This document shows positions 24,218-30,909 of a stretch of DNA of 35,072 bases, in pieces. Every line of letters begins with the position of its first letter. The first letter of the stretch is position 1. This DNA is from Streptomyces caelestis (lineage in GTDB: Bacteria; Actinomycetota; Actinomycetes; Streptomycetales; Streptomycetaceae): assembly GCF_001279005.1 (NCBI RefSeq), contig NZ_LGCN01000238.1:1-35072 (forward strand). Reading direction: 5' to 3'. A program made the translations under genes and the position numbers. The notes under the pieces are model-generated. The model searched no databases and had not been told where the DNA came from. It saw only the letters and a list, made by a program, of their open reading frames with translations.

Positions 24218-24880
24218 TCAGCGCTTGCGAGCCAGAGTGACGCCGTCCGCCATCGGTAGAAGGGATATGTCCACACGCTCGTCCGAGACGAGCGCCGCAT
24301 TGAGCTGACGAATGGCCACGGTGTCGGCGTCGTCGAATTCGGGGTCCGCGACGCGCCCGAAGAAGAGCGTGTTGTCGATGACCAGAAGGCCGCCACTTCT
24401 GGTAAGGGTGAGTGACTTCTCGTAATAGGCGCGGTAGTTTATCTTGTCGGCATCGATGAATACCAGGTCGAACGCTCCGGAACCCCGCTCCGTCAGCAAC
24501 TCGCCCAGAATGTCCATGGCGTCTCCGGTGCGCGACTCGATCCGGTCCTCGACGCCGTCCCGTTTCCAGTACGCGGCACCGATTTCGGGCCACCGGTCGG
24601 CGATATCGCATGTCACGATTCTGCCGTCAGCAGGCAGCGCGCGGGCCATGCACAGGGTGCTGTAACCGGTGAAGGTGCCGATCTCCAGCACCGACCGCGC
24701 TCCGGTCAGCCGGACCAGCAGCGCCAGTAACTGGCCTTCCTCCGCCATGACCTGCATGGTCGAACCACCAGGCAGCTGCGCTGTCTCCTCCCGGAGGCCG
24801 CTCAGGACCTCGTCGTCGCGAAGGGAGACGTCCCTGACATAGGCGAGGAGGATGTCGGTGGAGCCGATCTGATGGGCCAT
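24218..24880 (-). CDS. fkbG: SAM-dependent O-methyltransferase of methoxymalonyl-ACP pathway (FkbG/BafF type)
   Basis: 220 residues from the ATG at 24880, which has an AGAGG-type ribosome site upstream; the longer frame to 24988 adds non-conserved sequence and was not used. It is a class I methyltransferase of the cation-dependent catechol/caffeoyl-CoA type: motif [14 protein letters not shown] (from about 64), metal-site FIDADK and [10 protein letters not shown], and the length usual for the family. It should methylate the 2-hydroxyl of hydroxymalonyl-ACP to give methoxymalonyl-ACP. It is the only biosynthetic gene here on the - strand and is convergent with the fkbK-J-I-H run, so it has its own promoter. 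Codon 51 (24728-24730 on the complement) is TTA, a second bldA-type codon in this pathway. A late tailoring methyltransferase role is possible but less likely given the neighbours. Confidence 0.92.
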   Translation of the reverse strand: MAHQIGSTDILLAYVRDVSLRDDEVLSGLREETAQLPGGSTMQVMAEEGQLLALLVRLTGARSVLEIGTFTGYSTLCMARALPADGRIVTCDIADRWPEIGAAYWKRDGVEDRIESRTGDAMDILGELLTERGSGAFDLVFIDADKINYRAYYEKSLTLTRSGGLLVIDNTLFFGRVADPEFDDADTVAIRQLNAALVSDERVDISLLPMADGVTLARKR

Positions 24881-24988
24881 GAAGGCAACCCTCTTCTCTT
24901 GGCGGTGCGCTGGATGGAAAACCCGTTCACGACCGTAACAGCGAATAGCGTGGCACGAAGCTGAAACGGAAATTCCGCAGTGCCGCAC

Positions 24989-25017
24989 AACCTATGAAAA
25001 CAGGCCATCATTGACCA
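24989..25017 (-). promoter_or_regulatory. Possible promoter of the O-methyltransferase gene
   Basis: On the - strand, TGGTCA (25012-25017) and TAGGTT (24989-24994) are separated by 17 bases. They are partial matches to -35 and TANNNT -10 boxes, about 110 bases upstream of the methyltransferase start. The match is weak. No convincing pair was seen for the divergent thioesterase gene in the same 245-bp gap. Confidence 0.3.
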
Positions 25018-25125
25018 GTGGAGCCGTGAGCCGTTGCTGATGTCCCGAAGGGTATGACAGGCTGACGGAATCATCGGTCGGACTTGAATCAGCCGGCACT
25101 CCGGAGCCGGGCGCAATCGTGAAGG

Positions 25126-25914
25126 GTGAAACTGGGCGACATGGTTCTCTTTCCCGCGGACAGTGGTCTTTGGTGCCGTCGTTTTCATCCCTCCCCGGAC
25201 GCGACGGCCCGTCTCGTCTGCTTTCCTCACGCCGGCGGTTCGGCGAGCTTCTACTTCCCGGTCTCCAGCGAGCTCCGGGACCGGGTGGACGTGATGGCGG
25301 TGCAGTACCCCGGGCGCCAGGACCGCAGGGCCGAGCCGTGCGTCGAGGACCTCGGTGAACTGGCCGACGCGGTTTTCGCCGCGCTCCAGGGCCAGGACGA
25401 TCTGCCGCTGACCTTCTTCGGCCACAGCATGGGCGCTCTCCTCGCCTTCGAAGTGGCCTGTCGCATTGAACGCTCGGGACTGAAGATCGAACGGCTCTTC
25501 GTCTCCGGGCGCGTGGGCCCTGCGGTGGTGCGGCCGGAAAGGCTGCACATCCTTCCCGACGACGACCTCCTGGCCGCGATGGCGGAGATGAACGGCACCG
25601 ACGCGCGGCTGCTGGAGGACGAGGAAATCCTCCGCATGGCACTGCCTGCGCTGCGCAGCGACCTCCACGCGGTGGAGACCTACCGGTGTGACCCCGGGGC
25701 CGGGGCGGTGCTGAATTGCCCGGTCACCGTCCTGGTGGGGGACACCGACCCCAGAACCCCGCTCGACGAGGCCCGGGAATGGCATGCCCACACCTCGGCT
25801 GGCTTCGACCTGGAGGTCTTCCCCGGCGGACACTTTTTCCTGAGTGAACAGCCGACGGCCGTACTCGCCCTGCTGGACGCGCACTTCGCCGCGTCGCAGG
25901 CCGAGCCCGAGTAG
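25126..25914 (+). CDS. Type II thioesterase (editing), BafH/RifR type
   Basis: 262 residues from GTG 25126; ATG 25141 is an equally possible start, and neither has a strong ribosome site. Alpha/beta hydrolase of the GrsT/RifR family: LVCFPHAGGSASFYFP near the N-terminus, nucleophile Ser101 in GHSMG, Asp in LVGDTDPRTPLDEA, and His in FPGGHFFLSEQ. The length is normal. It is expected to remove wrongly loaded or decarboxylated acyl groups from the PKS carrier proteins, keeping the line running; it is separate from the fused release TE. It lies divergent from the methyltransferase across 245 bp and is the last intact gene before the insertion-sequence scar. Confidence 0.94.
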   Translation: MKLGDMVLFPADSGLWCRRFHPSPDATARLVCFPHAGGSASFYFPVSSELRDRVDVMAVQYPGRQDRRAEPCVEDLGELADAVFAALQGQDDLPLTFFGHSMGALLAFEVACRIERSGLKIERLFVSGRVGPAVVRPERLHILPDDDLLAAMAEMNGTDARLLEDEEILRMALPALRSDLHAVETYRCDPGAGAVLNCPVTVLVGDTDPRTPLDEAREWHAHTSAGFDLEVFPGGHFFLSEQPTAVLALLDAHFAASQAEPE

Positions 25915-25940
25915 GAGCGCGCCCTCGCCCCGCCGCCGGG

Positions 25941-25959
25941 CCCGCCACGGCCGGGCGGG
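25941..25959 (+). terminator. Weak hairpin after the type II thioesterase
   Basis: CCCGCC (25941-25946) and GGCGGG (25954-25959) can pair around a seven-base loop, about 27 bases after the thioesterase stop and followed by TTCGCCTTTG. The stem is short, so this is only a candidate terminator. Confidence 0.35.
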
Positions 25960-26199
25960 TTCGCCTTTGGACGGGTTGTACTGCTCCGAGGGCTCGGGAC
26001 CCCGAGACGGTCGCGGAACTCTGGTGACGACACAGCGGTGATGAGAGACCAGCGACACTGTACTGCTGCTCATGATGCGGCGGGCCGCCGATGGTGCCCT
26101 CGGCACGGTCCGAGTAGCGGTCAGGACTGGATCAGGTCAGGGGGCGCGTAGCCACGCTGTGAGTGAGCGTCTGATTCACCGTTGTCCGTTCGATTTGAC
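25960..26199. other. Gap between thioesterase and insertion sequence; nothing recognised
   Basis: About 240 bases with no frame that I recognise. Short frames on both strands show no known motif and no good ribosome site. A small inverted repeat, CTCGGG-AC-CCCGAG, lies near 25993. The stretch may be the remains of what once followed the thioesterase. Confidence 0.5.
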
Positions 26200-26202
26200 T
26201 TA

Positions 26203-27149
26203 GAGGGCATCTGATCAACGTTCGCACCGTTCTGACGTCCATGTCCGTTTAGATTCGCCACGTTGGCGTAGATTCTCCCGTGAGCTCGCGGGACATTTTG
26301 TTAGCCATCGCCCAGTGGATCATTGCCCTTGATCGCTGCGGCAGGGCTTCGTAGTCCCGTGCCAGGCGGCGGTGCTGCATCAGCCAGCCGAAGGTCCGCT
26401 CGATCGCCCACCGTTTCGGTAGCGGTTCGAACCCTTTCGTCTGTGGCCGCTGCACGACTTCCACATTGATCCCCAGGCCGGCGCCGTGGTTGAGGATGCT
26501 GCTCTGGTAGCCGCCGTCGGCCCAGACCTTCGACACGGTGGGGTGGGCGGCGGCCAGGTCGTCGAGCAGGAGCTTGCCGCCGGTGGTGTCGTGCACGTTC
26601 GCGGCGGTGACCAGCACGGCCAGGACCAGGCCGAGCGTGTCGGTGATCACGTGCCGCTTGCGTCCTTTGATCTTCTTGCCGGCGTCGATGCCCTGGCTGG
26701 TCTCGGCCACGTTTGCCGAGGTCTTCACGCTCTGCGCGTCGATTACGGCCGCGGTCGGCTGAGGGCTGCGGCCGTGGGATCGGCGGGTCCTGTCCCGGAG
26801 CAGGTCGTGGACCTGCTGGGTGGTGCCGTCGGCTTCCCACTTGGCGTAGTGGTCATAGACGGTCTTGTACGGCGGGAAGTCGTGGGGCAGGTATTCCCAC
26901 GGGATGCCGGTGCGGTTGACATAGAGGATCGCGTTGACGATCTCCCGCAGTTCGTGCACCCGGGCCGCCGTGCCGGGCCCGGTTCGCCTGGCTCGCCAGG
27001 CGGCGAAGACGGGTTCGATCAAGGCCCAGCGGGCGTCGGAGACATCACTGCGGTACGGACGACGAACACTCACACCTTGCCCAACGACCGCCAACGCCAG
27101 CAGTCACAAAACCATCCCTAACTATCAGCTACATAGATCAGATGCCCTC
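26203..27149 (-). mobile_element. Complete IS5-family insertion sequence with 3-bp target duplication
   Basis: The ends GAGGGCATCTGATC (26203-26216) and its exact reverse complement (27136-27149) bound 947 bp holding one transposase gene. TTA flanks both sides directly (26200-26202 and 27150-27152), the 3-bp target repeat seen in some IS5 subgroups. Intact ends, target repeats and gene indicate a recent, possibly still mobile insertion. Confidence 0.9.
26249..27073 (-). CDS. IS5-family transposase (DDE), intact
   Basis: 274 residues from GTG 27073 (VSVRRPYRSDVSDARW); a TTG seven codons upstream is the alternative. An N-terminal DUF4096-like segment (WALIEPVFAAW; NRTGIPWEYLPHDFPPYKTVYDHY) precedes a DDE domain with Asp in VIDAQSVKT, Asp in KVWADGGYQ and Glu in RWAIERTFGWL, followed by HRRLARDYE. 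All three catalytic residues and the full length are present. It catalyses cut-and-paste movement of the surrounding element and has no role in the polyketide pathway. Confidence 0.93.
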   Translation of the reverse strand: MSVRRPYRSDVSDARWALIEPVFAAWRARRTGPGTAARVHELREIVNAILYVNRTGIPWEYLPHDFPPYKTVYDHYAKWEADGTTQQVHDLLRDRTRRSHGRSPQPTAAVIDAQSVKTSANVAETSQGIDAGKKIKGRKRHVITDTLGLVLAVLVTAANVHDTTGGKLLLDDLAAAHPTVSKVWADGGYQSSILNHGAGLGINVEVVQRPQTKGFEPLPKRWAIERTFGWLMQHRRLARDYEALPQRSRAMIHWAMANKMSRELTGESTPTWRI

Positions 27150-27153
27150 TTAC

Positions 27154-27293
27154 TGAGCTTCTTCAGTCGCCACCCCTGCGAGTGAGGGACAGTTGAGTGT
27201 TGACGATGTCGGCGAGCAGGACGGATGCCTCCGGGCTGGTCCGAACCGGCACCATCAACGTCACCCGATCGGTGGCCGTGCTGAAGAAGCTCA
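27154..27293. repeat. 140-bp segment bounded by 13-bp inverted repeats
   Basis: TGAGCTTCTTCAG at 27154-27166 is matched exactly in inverted orientation at 27281-27293. The segment lies between the complete IS5-family element and the end of the truncated IS5-like gene. It could be a MITE-like remnant or the end of a degraded element; no target repeat was found. Confidence 0.5.
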
Positions 27294-27294
27294 C
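27163..27294 (-). CDS. Possible small ORF, 43 residues, unknown
   Basis: A frame from GTG 27294 to TGA 27163-27165 encodes MSFFSTATDRVTLMVPVRTS and continues through ASVLLADIVNTQLSLTRRGG. Its two ends coincide with the 13-bp inverted repeats. It has no recognised domain and no good ribosome site. It may be a fragment of a gene broken by the insertion sequences, or chance. Confidence 0.25.
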   Translation of the reverse strand: MSFFSTATDRVTLMVPVRTSPEASVLLADIVNTQLSLTRRGGD

Positions 27295-27304
27295 TGAACC
27301 GTTT

Positions 27305-27946
27305 TCATCCTGAATATGTGCAGGTCAGCAGGGTGTGGACGGCTTGGACTGCCGTGCCGATGCGGCGGGTGGAACAGCGGGCCCGCCGCAGCAGCCTCCA
27401 CGTCTTGAGTTGGGCAAAGGCTCGTTCGCCAGGTGACCGGAGTCGGGCGTGGTCGCGGTTGAACTGCTGGCAGTGCTCGGGTTGTTCGCCGTGGTGGTAG
27501 TAGGGGGTGCGGAAGGTGGCGCCGGCGCCCTGGTAGGCGCGGTCGGCGAGGACGAGGATCTGCCGGGTCAGGCAGACCTGGACGATGCCGTGGGCACGGG
27601 CTGCGGTCAGGTCATGTGTGCGGCCGGGTGTCGCGCGGGGGAACCAGGGTGGTGTGCCGTCGGGACGGGCGATGACCTGCACGTTCATGCCGTGCTTGCG
27701 GTGTTTCTGGGAGTAGTACGGCTCGTAGGCGGCGATGGGGTCGATGGGGATGAGCGTGCCGTCGACGATGACGAGGTCTCCTTTGCCCAGGCCGACGAGG
27801 GCCTCCTGCAGGCCGGGCGCCCAGGAGGCCAGGACCTCGAGGGTCTCGTCCACGTACCGCCAGGCGGTTGCGGTGGAGATCCCGAACCCCGTCGCGAGCC
27901 GGGGCAGCGTCTCGTTCTTGCGCAGGTGCACCAGCGCCAGTGAGGC
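27305..27946 (-). pseudogene. IS5-like (DDE_Tnp_4) transposase, N-terminus removed
   Basis: The frame runs in from the IS3-element boundary at 27946 (ALVHLRKNETLPRLATGFGI) to TGA 27305-27307, about 213 codons. It keeps a helix-turn-helix segment (GISTATAWRYVDE) and the catalytic residues: Asp in LVIVDGTLIPID, Asp in LVLADRAYQG, Glu in SPGERAFAQLKTWRLL. Related Streptomyces transposases are longer at the N-terminus, so the start has been cut off where the IS3-family element begins. A GTG at 27931 could restart translation, but the product would lack the N-terminal part, so I treat it as inactive. Confidence 0.8.
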
Positions 27947-28006
27947 TGATCCTTTGGTGTGGACACCCTGACAATGGATCTTGATGGTCCAGGGAGGGAT
28001 GTCCAG

Positions 28007-28284
28007 GTGGGACGCAAGTCTCCGTATCCGGAGGAGTTCAGGAAGGACGCCGTCGCGCTCTACCGCGCCGCGACCGGGAAGCGGACGTACGCGGCAGTGG
28101 CCGCAGATCTCGGCATCACCACGGAGCCGTGCCCGGACGCCGTGACGCGGGCGGGAGCGAGGCGGAGGAACCGGCCCGACTGCGGGCGGAGAACGCCCGG
28201 CTGCTGAAAGCGGAGAAGGAGTGGCAGCTGGAACGCGAGATCCTGTGCCGGGCAGCGGCCCATTTTGCTCGGGAGGTGAAGTGA
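28007..28284 (+). pseudogene. IS3-family orfA, frameshifted by internal deletion
   Basis: From GTG 28007 (ribosome site GGGAGGG upstream) the first part reads GRKSPYPEEFRKDAVALYRA, a typical HTH_Tnp_1 start, up to DLGIT. Near 28121-28126 the frame shifts. The continuation RLRAENARLLKAEKEWQLER, ending FAREVK and TGA at 28282-28284, is in another frame. The usual linking segment (like ETLRTWV) is missing. The DNA-binding subunit is therefore broken, and the element should not move without help from another copy. Confidence 0.8.
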
Positions 28285-29132
28285 TCCCTCACCGCTGGGA
28301 CTTCATCTCCGCCAACCGCGCCGACTACTACCGGCATCTGGCCAGCGAGCAGACCCGTGCCGAACGCCAGGCCGAGGAGAAGCGGACCGTGAGCGAGATC
28401 CGCGCCATTCACGCCGAACACCATGGTGCCTACGGCGCTCCGCGTGTCCATGCTGAACTGCGGGCGAGGGGATGGAGGATCAACCACAAGCGCGTCACCC
28501 GTCTGATGCGGATCAACCACATCGTCGGGCGGCACCTGCGGAAGAAGAAGCGGACGACGATCGCTGACCACACGGCGCCGCCCGCGCCGGACCTGGTCAT
28601 GCGCGACTTCACCGCGGACACGCTGAACACCAGGTGGTGTGGCGACATCACCTGCATAGCCGCCGGGACGCCCTGGCTCTACCTCGCCACGGTGATCGTC
28701 ATCTGCTCGAGGAGGGTGGTGGGCCGGTCGATCGCCGATCACATGCGCACCTCACTGGTCACCGACGCGATCGAGACGGCCGTGGCCGCCCGCGGCGGCC
28801 GGGTGAACGGCGCTGTCTTCCACACCGACAGGGGCGTCCCATACGGTGCGGCCGCCTTCGCCGAGGTGCGCCGCCTGCACGGGATCCGCCGCAGCATGGG
28901 ACGCGTCGGCTCGAGCGATGACAATGCCCTCGCCGAGTCGTTCTTCCAAGGCCTCAAACGCGAATTGCTCCACGGGAGGAACTGGACCTCGAAGGCACAG
29001 ACGCGGCTCGAGCTGTTCCGCCGGCTGTCGTACTACAACCGGCGCCGTCGGCACTCCGCGCTCGGCTACCTCACTCCAACCGAATTCGAACAGCAACTGA
29101 CCACGTCACCTACGCTGTCACTCGTCGCGTGA
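28281..29132 (+). CDS. IS3-family orfB transposase, catalytic subunit, apparently intact
   Basis: 283 residues from GTG 28281, overlapping the stop of orfA by four bases. The HTH_21 region (IRAIHAEHHGAYGAPRVHAE) is followed by an rve integrase core with Asp in TRWCGDITCIA, Asp in FHTDRGVPYGAAAF and Glu in DNALAESFFQGLKRELL, and the end segment YYNRRRRHSALGYLTPTEFE. All three catalytic residues are present. It would normally act as a fusion with orfA, which is broken here. Confidence 0.9.
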   Translation: MIPHRWDFISANRADYYRHLASEQTRAERQAEEKRTVSEIRAIHAEHHGAYGAPRVHAELRARGWRINHKRVTRLMRINHIVGRHLRKKKRTTIADHTAPPAPDLVMRDFTADTLNTRWCGDITCIAAGTPWLYLATVIVICSRRVVGRSIADHMRTSLVTDAIETAVAARGGRVNGAVFHTDRGVPYGAAAFAEVRRLHGIRRSMGRVGSSDDNALAESFFQGLKRELLHGRNWTSKAQTRLELFRRLSYYNRRRRHSALGYLTPTEFEQQLTTSPTLSLVA

Positions 29133-29158
29133 AACCCGGTGTCCACACCCGGGGATCA

Positions 29159-29389
29159 ACCTCAGCGGAGAACAGCCACCAGCCCATCAGGCAGCGTGAA
29201 CGGGCGATGAAAGGCTTCCGCGACACCGGTGCAGCCCAGCGGTTCCTGTCCGCATTCAGCGGCATCTCACCCCACTTCCGGCCCCGCCGCCACCGGCTGT
29301 CCGCACACGACTACCGAGCCGAAATGACCGTCCGCTTTGCGATCTGGGAGCAGATCACCGGCGCCGCCGGCCCCTCCACCACGGCCTGA
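29159..29389 (+). pseudogene. IS6-family transposase, C-terminal stub
   Basis: About 77 codons from the IS3-element boundary to TGA. The sequence (S)AENSHQPIRQRERAMKGF, then AAQRFLSAFSGISPHFRPRR and DYRAEMTVRFAIWEQIT, is the typical end of IS6-family transposases, including the last catalytic Glu in AEN. The rest of the protein is absent. The element's right end is probably CAACGTGACAGCACC at 29451-29465 (inference), with 29390-29450 as its short untranslated end. Confidence 0.75.
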
Positions 29390-29466
29390 GCACAACCCGG
29401 AACCGGGCTCCACCACACCACGACGCACCATCAGACACCTACCCACCCAACAACGTGACAGCACCT

Positions 29467-29664
29467 CCCGTAGCGTTCAGCGTTCCGTACGCCTACTGGT
29501 GCATCGGCGGCACCGCCCTGTATAAGGACGCCCTGAGGAAGGGCGCCGTCGCCCAAGACGTCCCGGTCAACCACAGCCCTCGCTTCCCCTCCGTGCTCCA
29601 GCCCGCCCTGGACACCGGCGTCACCTCCCTCACCGCGGCCGCGCTCGCCCGGCTGGCGCCCTGA
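29467..29664 (+). pseudogene. M20-type amidohydrolase, C-terminal stub
   Basis: The frame ending at TGA 29662-29664 reads VPYAYWCIGGTALY, then VAQDVPVNHSPRFPSVLQPA and LDTGVTSLTAAALARLAP. This is the pattern of the last ~65 residues of HipO/AbgB-like M20 amidohydrolases (WxxGG…DxPxNHSPxFxPVLxPxLxTG). The metal-binding and catalytic parts are missing, cut off at the presumed end of the IS6 remnant. A start at GTG 29455 would lie inside that end and is not meaningful. Confidence 0.6.
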
Positions 29665-29890
29665 GCCCGTTGCGGCCCGCCCGGGCAGACAGCCCGGTCG
29701 TCGGGGCCGGTGGGCGAGGGTCCACGTCCGGAGGGTGGTGGAGGCCGCCGGGGGATCCGTACTCCGTCGGCGCCGGACATCGCGGTCGGCAGCGGACCGC
29801 TCGCCCTGGCGGCCGGGGCAGATCCGCCTCCCTCCGGCGCCGCGATCCAGAGCTGGTCCGAGGCGGGACGCGCGGCCGTGGAGATCCGGC
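29665..29890. other. Gap before the AraC-type regulator; no gene seen
   Basis: About 225 GC-rich bases after the amidohydrolase stub. Frames crossing it are Arg/Gly/Pro-rich, have no recognised motif and run into the regulator gene in other frames. Only the promoter-like box next to the regulator is listed, separately. Confidence 0.5.
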
Positions 29891-29896
29891 TCCGGT

Positions 29897-29902
29897 TAGC
29901 CT
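29897..29902 (+). promoter_or_regulatory. Probable -10 box giving a leaderless transcript of the AraC-type gene
   Basis: TAGCCT fits the actinobacterial TANNNT -10 pattern and ends six bases before the ATG at 29909, the spacing seen when transcription starts at the start codon. No ribosome binding site precedes this ATG, which agrees with a leaderless message. Confidence 0.5.
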
Positions 29903-29908
29903 GGGCGC

Positions 29909-30679
29909 ATGCGTGTCACCAGGGACCTGCCGACGCTCGCCGCCGGCGAGGTGGACGTGCCCTTCGTGATTCAGGGGTATGAGGAGGTCGTCGACGCCGA
30001 TACCGCGTGGAACGAGCACTCGCACCCGTGGCACGAGCTCCTCTGGAACGAGCACGGCACGTCCACCGCCGTGGTCGGCTCCCAGGTGTGGTGCATCACA
30101 CCGACGCTGGGACTGTGGATGCCGGCCGGGCAGCTGCACTCCGCCTCCGCGGTCGCGGGCACCTCCTACCGCGCCCACTTCTTCCGGCACGGCACGGAGT
30201 CGGCGCTGCCCGACGTGCCGGTGGCCGTGGAGATCACCCCGCTGCTCCAGCTGCTCCTGGAGCGGCTCGAGGAGGCGGAACTGCCGCCGAGCTCCCGGGC
30301 TGTGACCGAGGCGATGGTGCTCGACGTCCTGCGGCCGTCGCCCCGGGCGCTGCTGGTGCAGCTGCCCACGTCCTCGTTGCTGCGGCCGATCGTGGACGGG
30401 GTCCGAGCCGACCCGGCGGACCAGCGGACACTGGCGGGCTGGGCCGCCGCCCTCGGCTGCAGCGCGCGCACGCTGACCCGCGCCTTCCGTGCCGAGACGG
30501 GCACGAGTTTCGCCCGCTGGGTTGCCTCGGTCCGGGCCCAGCACGCCGTACAGCTCCTCTCCCTTGGATGTGAGGTCGACGTGGTAGCCGACGGGGTCGG
30601 CTACCGCTCGGCGAGCGCCTTCGGCGCGGCCTTCCGGCGGACGACCGGCATGACGCCCGGCAGGTTCCGGGCGCGCTGA
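29909..30679 (+). CDS. AraC-family transcriptional regulator next to siderophore transport genes
   Basis: 256 residues. The N-terminal part is a cupin-like sensing domain (HSHPWHELLW about 37-46; LWMPAGQLHS). The C-terminal ~100 residues are a two-helix-turn-helix AraC domain: LAGWAAALGCSARTLTRAFR, then SFARWVASVRAQHAVQLL, VADGVGYRSASAFGAAFRR and TGMTPGRFRAR. It lies 230 bp upstream of the siderophore-binding lipoprotein on the same strand, so it probably regulates that operon in response to the siderophore or iron, as AraC-type proteins such as PchR or YbtA do. That role is inferred from position. Ligand and operator are not visible. Confidence 0.9.
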   Translation: MRVTRDLPTLAAGEVDVPFVIQGYEEVVDADTAWNEHSHPWHELLWNEHGTSTAVVGSQVWCITPTLGLWMPAGQLHSASAVAGTSYRAHFFRHGTESALPDVPVAVEITPLLQLLLERLEEAELPPSSRAVTEAMVLDVLRPSPRALLVQLPTSSLLRPIVDGVRADPADQRTLAGWAAALGCSARTLTRAFRAETGTSFARWVASVRAQHAVQLLSLGCEVDVVADGVGYRSASAFGAAFRRTTGMTPGRFRAR

Positions 30680-30763
30680 GAACGTCGGTGCGGACGCCTT
30701 CCCTGCGCCGGAGCCATCTGCCCGCATGTCCCGATCGCTACAAGGGCTGTCGAAAAGGCTCGA

Positions 30764-30792
30764 TTGATCAGCGCGCCTTCGCTCCATACGCT
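30764..30792 (+). promoter_or_regulatory. Promoter of the siderophore transport operon
   Basis: TTGATC (30764-30769) and TACGCT (30787-30792) are spaced by exactly 17 bases and fit -35 and -10 boxes for the main sigma factor. The iron box starts three bases downstream, where a bound repressor would cover the transcription start. Confidence 0.6.
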
Positions 30793-30794
30793 GT

Positions 30795-30813
30795 GCAGGT
30801 AAGCCTTACCTAA
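30795..30813 (+). promoter_or_regulatory. Iron box (DmdR1/DtxR/IdeR operator)
   Basis: GCAGGTAAGCCTTACCTAA matches 17 of 19 positions of the TWAGGTWAGSCTWACCTWA iron-box pattern. Its core, 30797-30811, is a perfect palindrome around one central base. It lies just after the -10 box of the transporter operon. Iron-loaded repressor binding here would shut the operon off when iron is plentiful. Confidence 0.9.
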
Positions 30814-30909
30814 CTTGCCATAGCAAGTCCGGTGCCCTGCTCCACGACCCACAGTCCGCGGTCCGGACGTGCGAGTCCCGGCACCCCGACTGAAAGCGAA
30901 ACCGGGTCG

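Larger units (their letters stand above)
27947..29158 (+). mobile_element. IS3-family insertion sequence, no target duplication, orfA damaged
   Basis: The ends match over 18 of 21 positions: TGATCCTTTGGTGTGGACACC at the left, without its last base 20 long, and its near-complement GGTGTCCACACCCGGGGATC plus A at the right (ending 29158). The ends begin TG and finish CA, as in IS3 elements. Inside are orfA and orfB in the usual order. The left flank (…GAGGC) and right flank (ACCTC…) show no direct repeat and belong to two different transposase genes, so a deletion or recombination joined them here. Confidence 0.8.

Noticed and set aside
24881..24988. N-terminal extension of the O-methyltransferase
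   Set aside because: The extra 36 residues are Cys/Arg/His-rich and non-conserved. ATG 24880 has a ribosome site and gives the normal family length.
25011..25060. Promoter for the type II thioesterase (TTGACC or TTGCTG with TATGAC)
   Set aside because: The spacers are 13 bases or the second box is missing; no pair fits well.
27449..27943. + strand frame of 164 codons opposite the truncated transposase
   Set aside because: Val/Gly-rich mirror of the - strand transposase, with no domain.
29670..29982. Two short + strand frames before the AraC-type gene
   Set aside because: They are Arg/Gly/Pro-rich, overlap each other and the regulator, and have no motif or ribosome site.
30832..30909. Longer N-terminus of the siderophore-binding protein
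   Set aside because: It would place 26 residues before a clear lipoprotein signal peptide and reduce the leader after the iron box.
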